DNA from: Drosophila persimilis
Taxonomy: Eukaryota; Arthropoda; Insecta; Diptera; Drosophilidae
Assembly: GCF_003286085.1 (NCBI RefSeq)
Contig: NW_020825354.1
Location: 310,001-374,000 of the forward strand
Direction: 5' to 3'
DNA length: 64,000 bases
Shown here: positions 35,479 to 47,920 of the stretch, one piece after another
How the letters are laid out: each line of letters starts with the position of its first letter
Numbering within the stretch: position 1 is the first letter of the stretch
The notes under the pieces: generated by a model
What the model was told of the DNA's origin: nothing
What the model saw: the letters and a program-made list of their open reading frames with translations, nothing else
The model's database searches: none
Translations under genes and position numbers: made by a program

Positions 35479-36625
35479 ACGAAGGGGAACGTTGTGAGTT
35501 GCTGCGGACACCGCAACTCTACAGTTATACCCGATACTAAGTCAGTATGGCTCTCCTCCGGCAGCGCCGCTAATATTAAACGACACGACAAAGAGTGCGT
35601 GCGAGAGAGACAGAAAATCAGTCTGAGCGTGACGTCGGGCGCTGCGTAGCCAATGCAAATTGATTTGTTCCTTTTGGCTACAAAAATTATCTGATCTGAT
35701 CCAGATTCAGCAATCTGATAGATATGGTCATTATCTATGATTCTGCGTTTTTCGTTTTCGCAAATCTGCAATATTGTGGATGCAACAGATTTTCGTCCTT
35801 TGTGTGGGCGGAAGGGGGTGGGGCGAAATTTTGAGATATACGTTTTATAGTGAGATCTAACAGAAGTGCGGATACCAAATTTGGTTACTCTAGCTTTAAT
35901 AGTCTCTGAGATTTGTGAATATCCCAAGATTTGCATTCTTTGCGGGGGCGGAAGGGGGTGTGGCGAAATTTTGAAACAAACTCGTCTCGGTCCGATATAT
36001 TAGGAGTGTGGATACCAAATTTGGTTGCTCTAGCTTTTATGGTCTCTGAGATCTAGGCGCTAATGTTTTACTCTAAGCAAAGCCGCCTATGCTACGTGTG
36101 TGTTAGAGAGAGACAGGGCGAGAAAAAATGAAATTGTTTTCTTGATGCTGACTATAATAATAATACGATCCAATTCAGATTTCGCAGTCTAAAAGATATG
36201 GTCATTCTCTACGATTCTGCGTTTTTGGTTTTCTCGTATCTTTAAAATTGTGGATGCCACAGATTTTCGCCCTTTGTGGGGGCGGAAGTGGGCGGGGCAA
36301 AGTTTTGAAATATTTTTGTAGCAGTGACATATCACAGAAGTCTGGATCCAAAACATCGTTGCTCTGGCTCTTATAGTCTTTGAGCATTAGGCGCTGAAGG
36401 GGACGGACAGACGGACAGACGGACGGACGGACAGACGGACAGACGGACGGACGGACAGACGGACAGACGGACAGACAGACATGGCTCAATCGACTCGGCT
36501 ATTGATGCTGATCAAGAATATATATACTTTATGGGGTCGGAAACGATTCCTTCTGGACGTTACACACATCCACTTTTACCACAAATCTAATATACCCCAA
36601 TACTCATTTTGAGTATCGGGTATAA
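35479..36625 (-). mobile_element. DINE-1: DINE-1, near full length
   Basis: Starts GAAGGGGAACG with the terminal hairpin and ends GAGTATCGGGTATAA. The longest GGACAGACGG microsatellite in the window is at about 36400-36480. Confidence 0.88.
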
Positions 36626-37454
36626 TTATCGAAAGATTGGGGGTCATTTTGAAAACTCAACACTGCAAGGAAAAAATTCACACCGCAAATTTGAAGACGG
36701 CAGAACTCTTGCTAAAAACATATCCTGAAAAGCAGCTTACTCCAACGCTTCATAGATGTTGGGACATAGTCAAACTTTAATTGAAGATGATTGCCTACCT
36801 GTTGAAGAGATGTCCTGCTGGCAGCCATTTCAGGTCCATTTATTTCGTCCATTGGACATGCAAAGTCCCAAAACGAATTAGCAAGTAATTATCCTTACGA
36901 AATATTAAGTTGCTTCCAATTTGAATGAATTTTTTACAGAACACAAATAATTAAACAAACTTTTGGAACACAAAATCCTTTTTTAGTTTTTGTAAAATTA
37001 AATGAAGTAAAAAAGTAAATATATAAATATTATGTATAAGGGTGCAAGACCCCTGTGCACTCACTTCACTCAAGCGCTGACCCCTCAATAAATGCCTTAG
37101 TACTAAATATTTCGTATGCGACCCAAATAGGTATGACTCATGAAAACATCTTTATTCGTTCAGAAGTTATCAATTTGGCAAGCTGAAATGGCCGAAGGAC
37201 CTTCTATGCGGCGCTTGAATTGATGGTCGGGAAAATGTTGACATTTTTTTGATTTTTATTTAAGCAGTGCTCAAAACAACGTCTTCTTGGAATTCCGCAT
37301 GCACACTCATATAGAGAATAAACACGCAATCATATAAATAGCTTCACGTGATATGTACTCTCTTGATGTTTTGTACATTCAGCTTTAAAGAAATTGGTTA
37401 CTGCATTTAAATTGCATAAAATTGCACACATCGACTTCCAGTCATTTGTGTTAT

Positions 37455-37508
37455 GTATCTGGTGAAAGGTATCTGGTGGTATCTGGTGGTGGTATCTGGT
37501 ATCTGGTG
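37455..37508. repeat. Short tandem repeat, TATCTGGTG-type
   Basis: Five imperfect copies of TATCTGGTG with variable GGTGG linkers. Confidence 0.7.
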
Positions 37509-38059
37509 CACTTGCATTGCCTGAGGATAACCTTGCTTACATTGAGAGCCGAGAAATAGTGGAACAACTCTTGGCACTTTGTGTTGATTGTGAAGAAGAT
37601 TAGTTAATTAATTAATGTTTTTGTCCTTAGGCCTTAGGCTTGACTAGTACTATTTTGATGTTGTTCTACATTGCTTAGATTAACCTTGTGTAATATATAA
37701 CGTTATATACACGTCAGTAAGGGATTGTTTGGAGGGGATGTCGAGGTGACTGCCGGTTGGGATTCTCTGGGTCCGTGCTTATTCGGTAACTTGGGGGTTC
37801 GTTTGACCGCGTCTCGAGTACTACCACATAAACTTCAAAAATAGAATCCTGTGAGTCTACTGGAATGGTAGGCGACCCACACGATTCTGTTTAGATACAT
37901 ATATGTACATATATATAAACGATAGGGTATATGAATATGATACATATAAGAAATAATGAAATTAATATATATGTAAATAAAAATAAAAATCAGAAAAAAC
38001 TATCAAAAGCATCGGAAGTCAGCCCAGCGATCCGTAATGAAGATCCAAAACGAAATTAA

Positions 38060-38079
38060 ATATATATATATATATATAT
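38060..38079. repeat. TA microsatellite
   Basis: About ten TA dinucleotides followed by a T run. Confidence 0.8.
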
Positions 38080-38555
38080 TTTTTTTTATTAGTATACTTA
38101 TCGGTTAAGCTACAATGCATTAGCGAAATGCATGCAATGCGAGCATTGTTCGAATGTTTTGTAAGTTTTAATTTTTTTTTCTTTTGCCAACCAGCAAAAT
38201 AAATTAAGTTTTGGGAGCTTTCACTGGTAGCGCTGCTATCGAGGCAGGACTGTCACGCGGAGGTAAATAAAATTTACATATGAAAAGCAGAGTTCAGAAG
38301 GAACCAAAAAAAAATTAAAATGAATGCTGATGCTACAAAATCTTAGTCCGGAGCCGGAACGGCTTCGTCTAGGCCGGCGCAGAAAGCGAATTAGCGGAGC
38401 ACACGGGGTCTGATCTCTATGACCCCTATGCACCGCAACAGCAAGCCGCATGGGTTATGGATGGCGCAAGGTTATGGCCTGTGGAGGTTATGTAACCGGG
38501 TGGGTGAAATTTCCCATCGATTTTTTGTGGTCTCTACCTAGCGTCTTGACATTTT

Positions 38556-39003
38556 TTATTTGCGGTGTGTATGTGTGCGTCGGTGTGTATGAAAGGGAAG
38601 GTAATATTGATCTCTTGTGGTGTATGAAGGTGGATCGGAAGTTGGAATCTGATGCTCTGTGAGTCCTGCCTCAGTTTCGCATAGGGCATCTGCTATTTCG
38701 TATCGGGTTTGTATTGTTTCAAATAATATTGCGGGATAGCTAGGTTTACTGTTTCCTTGTATACTTATGTTAGAGCTGTGAGGTCTGCCTTTGTTGGAAT
38801 GATCTGCCAGATGCTCAAAGGATTTCCAGTTCGCTTTGCGGGTAATGAATCTAGGTATAATTTTTATTCGATTACTGTAGTTTTGCCGAAAAAGGCTTAT
38901 GAGTATGGGGAAATGGTTGCTGCCTGATAACGAATAATCGATATCCACCGAAGTGGCAAGTGGGTCCCTGAGGGATATACCATTCCCAAGGGTATCTAAA
39001 ATA
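38556..39003 (-). mobile_element. LINE endonuclease fragment (I/Jockey-type)
   Basis: The minus-strand frame includes DIDYSLSGSNHFPILIS. In LINE AP-endonucleases the S-D-H-x-P-I block closes the active site; here the Asp is Asn. This is followed by a basic linker (ITRKANWKSFEHLA) typical of the region between endonuclease and RT. No RT follows. It abuts the Barren pseudogene at 39010. Confidence 0.6.
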
Positions 39004-39009
39004 TCATTT

Positions 39010-39525
39010 ATTTTTCAGGTCAACAAAGTGATTCTGCCATTTGCGAAGCGTGCCTAAGTGATCGACGTGAAATATTTCAAGAAAGGCTGCCATTATTTGA
39101 TCCAGAAACAATGCCTTACTCCTGTCAATAAGGCATCGATACCCTCCCTCCCAGTGCCAAAGGAAGAAGGCTACGCCAAGGGTACCGCCAGCTTCCAGGA
39201 GGTTTACCGATCGTTGCCTGATGTGTTGAGTAACGAAACGATTGATTCTATGTCCCCATCGGTGGCCCTCAATGCGGTTCTCCATTTGGTCACCGATATG
39301 AAACTGCGACTCATTCCACAAGAGAATCTGGAGGATTTTCAAATCCGCAAGTTCTGGATGACGACGTTTAATAACGAGCTTCAAAAAAAACTGAATTGTG
39401 ATACAATGCTAGAAGTAATCCATCTTCACACAATTTTAAATATATTTTCATGCAACAAAACATACAAAAAACTAAACGAAACGATTCAGGACTCTTCTCC
39501 AATGTGTTCTCGAATGATTTTTTAA
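39010..39525 (+). pseudogene. Condensin subunit Barren (CAP-H) C-terminal fragment, broken
   Basis: The + frame reads ILPFAKRA, then a TAA stop at 39055-39057 where the family has a Lys codon, then VIDVKYFKK. Further on it reads SFQEVYRSLPDVLS, then S-V-A-L-N-A-V-L-H-L-V-T and LRLIPQENLEDFQIRKF. This matches the CAP-H/Barren C-terminus, which binds condensin SMC4 through a winged helix with the signature LLHLANE-x-x-L-x-L. After about 39360 the resemblance ends. Only the tail is present, beside a LINE fragment, so it is most likely a partial duplicate. A functional parent is expected elsewhere. Confidence 0.6.
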
Positions 39526-39654
39526 TTCCATCTCTCAAGTCCTCATATAAACAATAAATTAATATTTTTGAGAGCACACGTACCTTTATGAACCTTTTTT
39601 TGGGTTTGTTGTACGTGGAAGAAGACGCCACTGGAAAGCATGCCCTAAGCAAAA

Positions 39655-40050
39655 TGGTGAAATTTTGAAGTCAACTTGTAACAGATAGATCTAACAGGAG
39701 TGTGGATACCAAATTTGGTTGCTCTAGCTTTAATAGTGTCTGAGATCTGTGGATGCCATAGATTTTCGTCCTTTGTGTGATCGGGGCGATCTTTTGAAAT
39801 ACACTTGTAACAGTGACATATCACAGAAGTCTGAATACAAAATATCGTTGCTCTAGCTCTTCCAGTCTTTGAGCACTAGGCGCTCATAGGGACGGACAGG
39901 ACTCAATCAACTCGGCTATTGATGCTGATCAAGAATATATATTCTCTATGGGGTCGAAAACGCTTGCTTCTGGACGTTACACACATCCATTTTCACCCCA
40001 AATCTAATATACTATAGACCCCTATGCTCATTTTAAGCATCGGGTATAAT
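39655..40050 (-). mobile_element. DINE-1: DINE-1, degenerate
   Basis: Contains ATACCAAATTTGG, a GTGACATATCACAGAAG block, CTATTGATGCTGATC and the ending CATCGGGTATAAT. The 3' terminus is missing. Confidence 0.75.
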
Positions 40051-40276
40051 AATTCATCCTTGTACCAACCTCAACTAAGATGCTTGCAAAAAATTAAACA
40101 AAGAACACACTAATACTATATTTTGAGTCCCTGGTCAGTACACCCAGGTCATAGCTATCAATATCTGAACTTTTTACATGTAGGTGTCATCTGTATCTTT
40201 TCAGATATTGTTTTGTTTTTCTAAAAAGCTTGTAGAAAAACTTTTGTCTCCGAAAATATATAATTTTCTATTTAAT

Positions 40277-43200
40277 ATGGACCAACAGGATCAGGGTAAC
40301 AGACGGAAAGGGCTGGTTGAGCGCCCTAGCCCCCCTCCAAGACCGTCGCGGGGAGTGCCGCCGCCGACTCGACCGCGAGCGTTACGAGGTGTCGGAAATC
40401 AAGAGAGGCCATCCACGAGTATTAGAAGGGCTCCTATACCCAGACGAGGTCAAATGACCTCACGAGTACCAGAATCGCCCCATGAGCAGACCTTTGGCCA
40501 AGCTGATCTACCCGTAGGACAAACACAGTTAACGCCGAAAGATAAAAAAAGACGAAAGAAGATATCAGACGCTTCAAAATATAAACGCAAGTCCAGAGCA
40601 GGTTTCATTCTGAAGGAGAAGACATCGCAGATTCTCTACACCACCGATGAGGAGGTTGTCGATGGTCTCACGGAGTTTGGGGTGTTTCTAATCTTTCTTG
40701 TTATCACATCAATGGGTGAGTGGAGGCTGAATATTAAATAAATATCTGCCCAGAAATTTGGCATAATCGCTTCTCATACGCAATACTCAGATAATGTAAG
40801 GGTATATTAGATTTGTGGTGAAAGTAGAAGTGTGTAACATCCAGAAGGCAGTGTTTCAGCCCCATAAACATATCTTTTCTTCATCGGTCATGTCATCATG
40901 TCGGTCTGTCCGTGCGTCTTCACAAGCGCCTAGACCTCATGAACTATAAACTATTTACTTTAACATAGATAAGATTAGCCTTTCTGTTAACTAATAAGCA
41001 GCATGAATCTGAAATCTATCCCCTTGCGCAGAAGTTACAGAATCAAAATACCGTAAATTTACGAACATTTCAAGACTAGCTTTAAATTTGTTTTTTAATC
41101 GGCCTGTTTGACCGTAGTGAAGTGGTCGGCAGTGTTCACCAGTAAATTGGCAATTCCTTTGGCAAATTGCCAGCTGTCTACGAACACAAACGCACGTTAA
41201 AACATAAGAGGTATGCGTGCCGAAAAACGTTTCGCATATTTTTTTGCAAAGATACATATTTCATCACATTCACATTTTCGTAACTAAATGTTCTTACATA
41301 GCTTTCAAACAGTTTTCCTGGAAAAGATTGTTGAGGGACTTGTTTTAAGGCTAAATTAAGTAATTAATAAATTATTTTAAATTACCAGAGCATTTTCTTC
41401 GTCATTGAACTAACCAAAATCCCAAATGCTTAACTTTATATTTTAGTTACTGTTTCAGTGCGTCACCCGCACACTTTTCACTTCAATGAAAAGATAACAA
41501 AACTGTTTAGATTTCGCGAACGGATCATGGCTCCTTCGGTGGTAATTTCGTTTGATAAGTTGCTTACTGTCCCTGACTGGTGGGACTATTTGGAGAACCA
41601 CTTTGTCATCACATTAGGCGGAGGTATGACAATATCGACCACTGGTACGTCTATATGTCCACCGACCAATTTGACAACTGTGACCGATGGGGCTGAGAAT
41701 GAACAGCCCAGAAGCGGTAGACAAGAAGACCCAGAGCTATCCGACGGCATATTCGACTCCGCTGACCGAGCTGACAACTCCGATAGCATCGACCCGAACT
41801 GGAATACCAGAGAGAGCGGCAGCAGTGAGGCTTGCGGCGCTGCAGCCATCAATATCACCGCGCCAGGTCCGCATCGTGTACTACTGCAAGAGAATCTTAT
41901 GCTCGGTCCACCACGCCTCCGCCAGATGCGCGTCCGCAGTGGAAGCTGCTATACGAACAAGGTCTTCGCTCGTTTTTTCAACTCCTGCTACTCCGGATTT
42001 ACGCTCGCAGACGAGGACAAAACCGCAATGCACAAGGGTACACCGTATCAGACGATGTCTGAACTTGACGTCACACCGATCTGGACTCTTCTGACCTTAT
42101 ATGCTGGTGGCGGATACTCTATTAATCTGACCTACAACATGGATGAGAATCTAAAAAAGCTCAATAAATTAAAGGAAGTTCATTGGCTTGACCGAGGCTC
42201 GAGGTTGTGTTTGGTGGAGTTCAATCTGCACAACGAGAACATGGGTGTATTTCAGATCGTCAAGTATGAGTAAATTTCTCACCAAATACTCGAATGAGAG
42301 AGGTCTAAGCTATTCTCCCTTCTAGACTTATGGTTGAAATACCTCCGACTGGTGGTGCCATGCCGCGGACACAAATTCAAACGGTTAACAAATTTTCATT
42401 CTTCTCCGATCGTAGTCTGACCATGACTGTTATCCATATATTCTGGTATATCATGGTCTTTTACTACACCTTCTCTTTTGTCACTCACTTAAGAGAGTCC
42501 AGCTGCAGGATCTACTTAAAATCAATCCTACATATTATCGACGTCAGTGTTTTATTGGTAAGTATTACGCATACAGATTCCATTCGATCTTCATTTTACG
42601 AGTACCTCTCGTCTCGAGCTTTGCTATTTGGCTATCGTCTATAACGTGTGGCACACTTTCAAAGTAAAGTCAATAATATCTAAGGCCCAGATGAACCAGG
42701 GCTATCTGAGTCTCGATGTTCTCTGCTTGTGTAATACCATCTACGGGAAGATGATGGCCATTCTAGACTGTCTCGTATGGATCAAGATATTCAAGTTCAT
42801 CACGTTCAATAAGTCATTATTTCAGTTCACGGCGACAGTGAAAAGGGTACTTAATAAAATAGTTGGAAAGTTTTCCTTAATTACTATTTGTAATCTTGTA
42901 GAGCTCACAAGACTTGCCTGGCTTCAGTCTTATATTTGGGATTGTGTGCATGACATATGCTCAAGTGGGTCACTTGCTTTTTGGCACTGAGCATCCGGAT
43001 TTCCGGAATTATGTCACCGCATTCTTTACCATGATCCGTATGATACTGGGTGACTTTCAGTACAAGCTTATGGGGCAGGCCAATCGGCTACTGGGTCCCA
43101 TATTCTTCGTAACCTACATTGTCATTGTAGTCTTCATATTATTGGTAAGATTGGAACTTTAATTGAACGTTTTATATATACATACTTCCATTGGGAACAT

Positions 43201-43754
43201 GGCAATATTAGAACATGGTCATTGCAATGCTTATTGGAACCTATAAGTCTGTCAAAACTGAAGATATTACCAGAGGACAAAGTATTCTGGGCTCGTATGT
43301 TTATAAGAAGCTGTCTGCAGCCCTTTACTGGATCACCCACTGCAGACGGAAGCCTCGATTTCGGCCTGATAATGATGGGTATGCCAATGCCGCAGAAGAA
43401 GAGACTGAAGTCTTGCGAGAGAACACAGAAGCAACCGAGTAAGTTTCCATATCAACATACCTACGAGAAATTCTCACTTAATCAAATACTTTTTCAGGCC
43501 GAGTTACTTTAAGGATAATCGACCCGGAGTAACAGAGGAGGAATTGGATCGGTAAGAACTCCAAAATATTTCTTGAATCATAATATTTGATGTTCCCTTT
43601 GCATTTGTCTTTGCCCATCAGCCTAAATATTCGCTTGGATCAAATAGAGAAAATTCTAAAAAAAATTCTCATCAATATTGAAAACATACTAAAACGTGTA
43701 GAGAGATACCGTCTCAGAAGTATAAACAAAAACAGCACGGAACCAACTCTATAG
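40277..43754 (+). CDS. Pkd2: Polycystin-2 family cation channel (Pkd2), eight exons, 788 aa
   Basis: Family role: Ca2+-permeable TRPP channel of cilia; in Drosophila it sits at the sperm flagellum tip and is needed for male fertility. Exons 40277-40715, 41459-42269, 42326-42557, 42619-42846, 42902-43144, 43212-43438, 43498-43551 and 43622-43754 all join in frame with GT...AG ends. Order: basic Pro/Arg-rich N-terminus; S1 (EFGVFLIFLVITSM); extracellular polycystin/TOP domain in exon 2; S2-S3; S4-S5 with VWIKIFKFITFN; pore with selectivity L-G-D (IRMILGDFQY); S6 (FFVTYIVIVVFILL); and a Lys-rich coiled-coil-like tail. The start is the ATG before DQQDQ; an upstream in-frame ATG at 40184 is less likely. 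All channel landmarks are intact. Confidence 0.9.
40780..40965 (+). mobile_element. DINE-1: DINE-1 5' part, degenerate, in Pkd2 intron 1
   Basis: GGGTATATTAGATTTGTGG, TGTGTAACATCCAGAAGG and GTCTGTCCGTGCGTC blocks match the DINE-1 5' half. Confidence 0.75.
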
Positions 43755-44090
43755 ATATTATGACTGATGTATTATATTATTATTATTTATATTATATTAT
43801 TCACTACGTTTAGTACAGGAATTTTGATCAATTGAGGTATTCTATTCTATTATTTTCGCCATACACACGGTCAGGATACATATGTAGTTACTGGTTACTG
43901 TGTTATGTGCATAATTTGAGTACAAATTGCCAAAAAGAAAATTTACTATTTTTACCAGGGACCGCAAATAATAATTATGAGTTTAAAAAAATTGAGACAC
44001 AAAAAAGCCACCAAGAAGAGTGGGAAAAATAGACATCTGTAAGTTTTTTACGGCAAACTTCAAAACAGGATAAACTTTTATTCGCAATTT
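43755..44090. other. Pkd2 3' flank, nothing else recognised
   Basis: AT-rich. No AATAAA is seen near the stop; an ATTATA-rich tract follows at 43775-43800. Confidence 0.4.
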
Positions 44091-45206
44091 TTATACCCGA
44101 TACTCAAAATGAGTATTGGGGTATATTAGATTTGTGGTGAAAGTGGATGTGTGTAACGTCCAGAAGGAATCGTTTCCGACCCCATAAAGTATATATATTC
44201 TTGATCAGCATCAATAGCCGAGTCGATTGAGCCCTGTCTGTCTGTCCGTCCGTCCTTCCGTCCGTCTGTCCATCTGTCCGTCCCCTTCAGCGCCTAGTGC
44301 TCAAAGACTATAAGAGCTAGAGCAACAATGTTTTGGATCCAGACTTCTGTGATATGTCACTGCTACAAAAATATTTCAAAACTTCGCCCCGCCCACTTCC
44401 GCCCCCACAAAAGGCGAAAATCTGGGGCATCCACAATTTTAAAGATATGAGAAAACCAAAAACGCAGAATCGTAGAGAATGGCCATATCTTTTAGACTGC
44501 AGAATCTGAATTGGATCGTATTATTATTATAGCCAGCATCAAGAAAACAATTTCATTTTTTCTCGCCCTGTCTCTCTCTAACACACACGTAGCATAGGCG
44601 GCTTTGCTTAGAGTAAAACATTAGCGCCTAGATCTCAGAGACCATAAAAGCTAGAGCAACCAAATTTGGTATCCACACTCCTAATATATCGGACCGAGAC
44701 GAGTTTGTTTCAAAATTTCGCCACACCCCTTTCCGCCCCCGCAAAGGATGCAAATCTGGGGATATTCACAAATCTCAGGGACTATTAAGGTTAGAGTAAC
44801 CAAATTTGGTATCCGCACTTCTGTTAGATCTCACTATAAAACGTATATCTCAAAATTTCGCCTCACCCCCTTCCGCCCCCACAAAGGACGAAAACCTGTT
44901 GCATCCACAATATTGCAGATTCGAGAAAACTAAAAACGCAGAATCATAGATAATGACCATATCTATCAGATTGCTGAATCTGGATCAGATCAGATCATTT
45001 TTTATAGCCGAAGGAAACAAATCAATTTGCACTGGCTACGCAGCGCCTGACGTCACGCTCAGACTGATTTTCTGTCTCTCTCGCACGCACTCTTTGTGGT
45101 GTCACTTAATATTAGCGGCGTCTGCCGGAGGAGAGCCATACTGATTTAGTATCGGGTATAACTGTAGAGTTGCGGTGTCCGCAGCAACTCACAACGTTCC
45201 CCCTCG
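44091..45206 (+). mobile_element. DINE-1: DINE-1, full length
   Basis: TTATACCCGATACTC start, CCGTC microsatellite, terminal hairpin and CCCCCTCG end are all present. Confidence 0.9.
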
Positions 45207-45224
45207 TTTGTTTTAAATTTATCT

Positions 45225-45560
45225 TAATTATTAACTTTCTCGTATCATCAAAATTGTGCATGCAACAGATTTTCGTCGTTTGTGGGGCGGAATGGCACGG
45301 GGTGAAGTTTTGAAATACACTTGTAACAGTGACATATCACAGTAGTCTAGATACGAAATGTAGTTGCTCTAGCTCTTATAGCCTCTCAGCCCTACGCGCT
45401 CATAGGGACGGACAGACGGATGGACGGACAGCACACATGGCTCAATCGACTCAGCTATTGATGCTGATCAAGAATATTTGTATGTATTTACTTTATGCGA
45501 CTTTTCACCACACATCTAATATACCCCCATACTTATTTTTAGAACATATAGGGTATAAGG
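45225..45560 (-). mobile_element. DINE-1: DINE-1 fragment of the inverted array unit
   Basis: Same internal structure as 343-717 (ATACGAAATGTAGTTGC and GCACACATGG blocks), ending in ACATATAGGGTATAAGG next to LINE sequence. It marks the edge of the inverted unit. Confidence 0.7.
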
Positions 45561-46012
45561 ATTGGGAACGGTCATCGAGTCAAATACGTATTTTCTATGG
45601 TATATCTAATATTACCATCAAAATATTTCTGGCTTGCATCAGCGTCTGCATCCGGGTACAGTGGTGCAAAATATAAACAACATTTTTACTGACACGGTTG
45701 GGTTTGAGTGCGATGTGGATGGGGTGCTTGGCAAGAAGTTCCTAAAGTCGCTTGACCATTTGTACACGGCGATCATCGGTAAGTAGTAATACAAAATCCG
45801 ATTTTAAATATAGATATTTAAAATATACCTACAGTTTTATTTCGGTATGTACAATACCACAAGCATTGCCTAAGGCTGGGATAGTCTTCATCCCTAAAGC
45901 AGGTAAAGCCTCTCACTCAAACCCGAAAGACTTTAGACCAATCAGTTGATCGTCTTTCCTCCTCAAAACCTTTGAGAGACTTATCGGATTGCAACTACGG
46001 ACAACCATAATT
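45561..46012 (+). mobile_element. LOA-clade LINE RT fragment, inverted unit
   Basis: Same RT region as 718-1150 (GIVFIPKAGK, KDFRPIS). It is cut at about 46012 and joined through a short duplicated CCAAATTTG tract to the 3' flank of gene C copy 6. Most of the LINE present in the forward units is missing. Confidence 0.7.
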
Positions 46013-46319
46013 CAAATTTGTCCAAATTTGTCCAACCATAATTTCAAATTTGGATTTTTGATTTGCCACTGAAGGCCTTTTGATTTTATTAAGTTTCTTA
46101 ATATAAATCCAAATAATAATTATCATATCGAAACATTAATAAGAGCATAGTTGAACATATATTTCATTATATTTAATCGCCGGGTCTGAGTGTGTCGGAT
46201 GAAATTTAGGGTTAGGGAAATGGCCCTTGTCTGGACGCACGCGAAAAGCCGATGTAAACGCTCTTCCGTCTGAGGAAGAATGCCACGCGATAGAAGCGAA
46301 GCTCAAATATTACAAAGAT

Positions 46320-47082
46320 TTATAAAGTGGATGGGGATGAATGATCGTTGCTACTGTAGGTATTGTTTTTGTTGTTGGTTTGGACACGCCTCGAATGCGA
46401 ACGGAGTACGCGGCTGTTCCCGTCTGCACTGCGCTCGCGTACAGTCTGACGCTCGCGTACAGTCTGACGCTCGGCCGAGGGGCTCCAGTCAAGGGCATGA
46501 TGTACAACTGCACGAACAGTCAGCAGAAGGGGCTCACTGGGAGGACTATCGCAATCAGGCTGTGAGACATCCACACCCACATCACTAGCGATGGGCGAAA
46601 GCGAGAAACGAGGCGACAGAAGAAGGGGCTCACTGGAAGGACTATCGCAACCAGGCTGAGAGACATCCACACCCACATCACCAGCCATGGGCGCAAGCGA
46701 GAAACGAGGCGTCAGCACAGACGGCAGCATGTCGGTAGTCGATTGGTGGACCTCCACGGGGTGCGATGAATTAACCTCCAGCTCGCCCTCCTGCAAGAAA
46801 ACACGTGTAAAGCAACTTCACATATGGATCAAAGTACACTCAAAATACATTGCGGGCAGTTTCGAAATTCTGGTTTTCCTGGTTTGCCTCGATTTGCTCC
46901 ATGGTGGACATTTCTACGGTCTGCAAAAGCTGCTTAAGCTCTGAAGTTTGCATTCCTTCCACATAGACACCAGCGTCTGCGGGTAAAAGATAGATATCTT
47001 AGAAGAGTGTAAATCAGATTATGTGCACTGTACCTTTGAGTATTTTAACCATTTCGCGGTAGGATTGGCTGCGCAATTTCAT
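46320..47082 (-). CDS. Gene C copy 6, inverted, three exons, 215 aa, two repeats
   Basis: Minus-strand exons 47082-47034, 46976-46849 and 46790-46320 join in frame with the same splice sites as the forward copies. It has two 32-residue repeats and a doubled RQTVRE. Near the end SHSR replaces the IRLAFK stretch, by a small deletion that keeps the frame. Motif 1 is at 47209-47218. It lies 25 kb from copy 5 and is oriented toward the array. Confidence 0.7.
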
Positions 47083-47289
47083 TTTCTTTTTATTTGGAAA
47101 AAACACAAAACACACTAGAGACACCGATAAATACAAAAACCAGCTCGTTTGACATAGCGGCAGCTCGTGTGCTGCCTATCGTAGCTGCTTTTTAGTTTTA
47201 CCATAACTTAGTGTGACCATAGGCAGTGGGGGTCAGCTGGAACATTCTGTTTTAGTTAGAGCGCGATAGGGTGAAACGGCCAATCTAGC

Positions 47290-47920
47290 TTAGGTTAGGT
47301 TAGCTAGTGGCGGCTGTCAGACTCTCTAGTAACCGGGTTTCGGCCCCTTGTGGGATCTTCTTAGGATCTTCGCTCTTCCCTTTATCGGGGGAGTCCGTTT
47401 CTGTGGGTCAATATTGCTGTTGTTTCATGAGTGATGAGTGACCTATGTGCTGTGGTGGCAGTGGTCGGAGTCTCTTAGACAAATTTCTGCCATTTCTGCC
47501 TGCTTAGAATGCCATTTAGCGCATAATTTGTGGTGGTGTGGAGCGCTCCACTGATGCAGAGCGCGAGCAGATGTTTGGTGGCCACCACGCTGGAACTCCG
47601 TAAAGTAGTATTGGTCTATCTATCGATAGATGTACCCATTGGACTCTTTCTTTCCAATTAAGCTTCTGTCAATTGCCAACTATGTAACTGGCACTGTCGG
47701 TGAAGTAGAGCCTCAACTGTTGTGTTGGGTGATGAGGGGTGGAGTCTTGAAATTATTTTATATGTACATATGTGCACTAGTTCTGTTTTCGAGTGATTAG
47801 CTTCCAGTCGTGCGAGCCTTGCAGTCATTACGTTGTATAGCATTTGATGGTACTTCCCCGAAAAGATAATGACAACGTCGTTCGCGTACGCCACTTCTTT
47901 ACACGGTGCCACTTCTTTCT
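47290..47920 (-). mobile_element. LINE fragments of the inverted unit, including an RT scrap
   Basis: 47290-47650 is the diverged LINE scrap. It continues as 47658-47912, where VAYANDVVIIFSG corresponds to the RT A-Y-A-D-D block with Asp changed to Asn, followed by a stretch ending SKTELVHI. This adjacent part is absent from the forward units, so the inverted unit keeps more of that LINE. Confidence 0.65.

Larger units (their letters stand above)
36626..38555. other. Intergenic with simple repeats, no gene recognised
   Basis: Contains a TATCTGGTG short tandem tract (37455-37508), a TA tract (38060-38079) and AT-rich DNA. Around 38300-38470 the base composition turns GC-richer, but no frame of useful length with family motifs is seen. 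Confidence 0.4.

Noticed and set aside
25815..36480. GGACAGACGG arrays, considered as CRISPR-like or satellite repeats
   Set aside because: They are the known internal microsatellite of DINE-1, found at the same position in each copy.
41687..42094. Alternate-frame ORFs inside Pkd2 exon 2
   Set aside because: Shadows of the polycystin domain frame, which alone matches the family and splices in phase.
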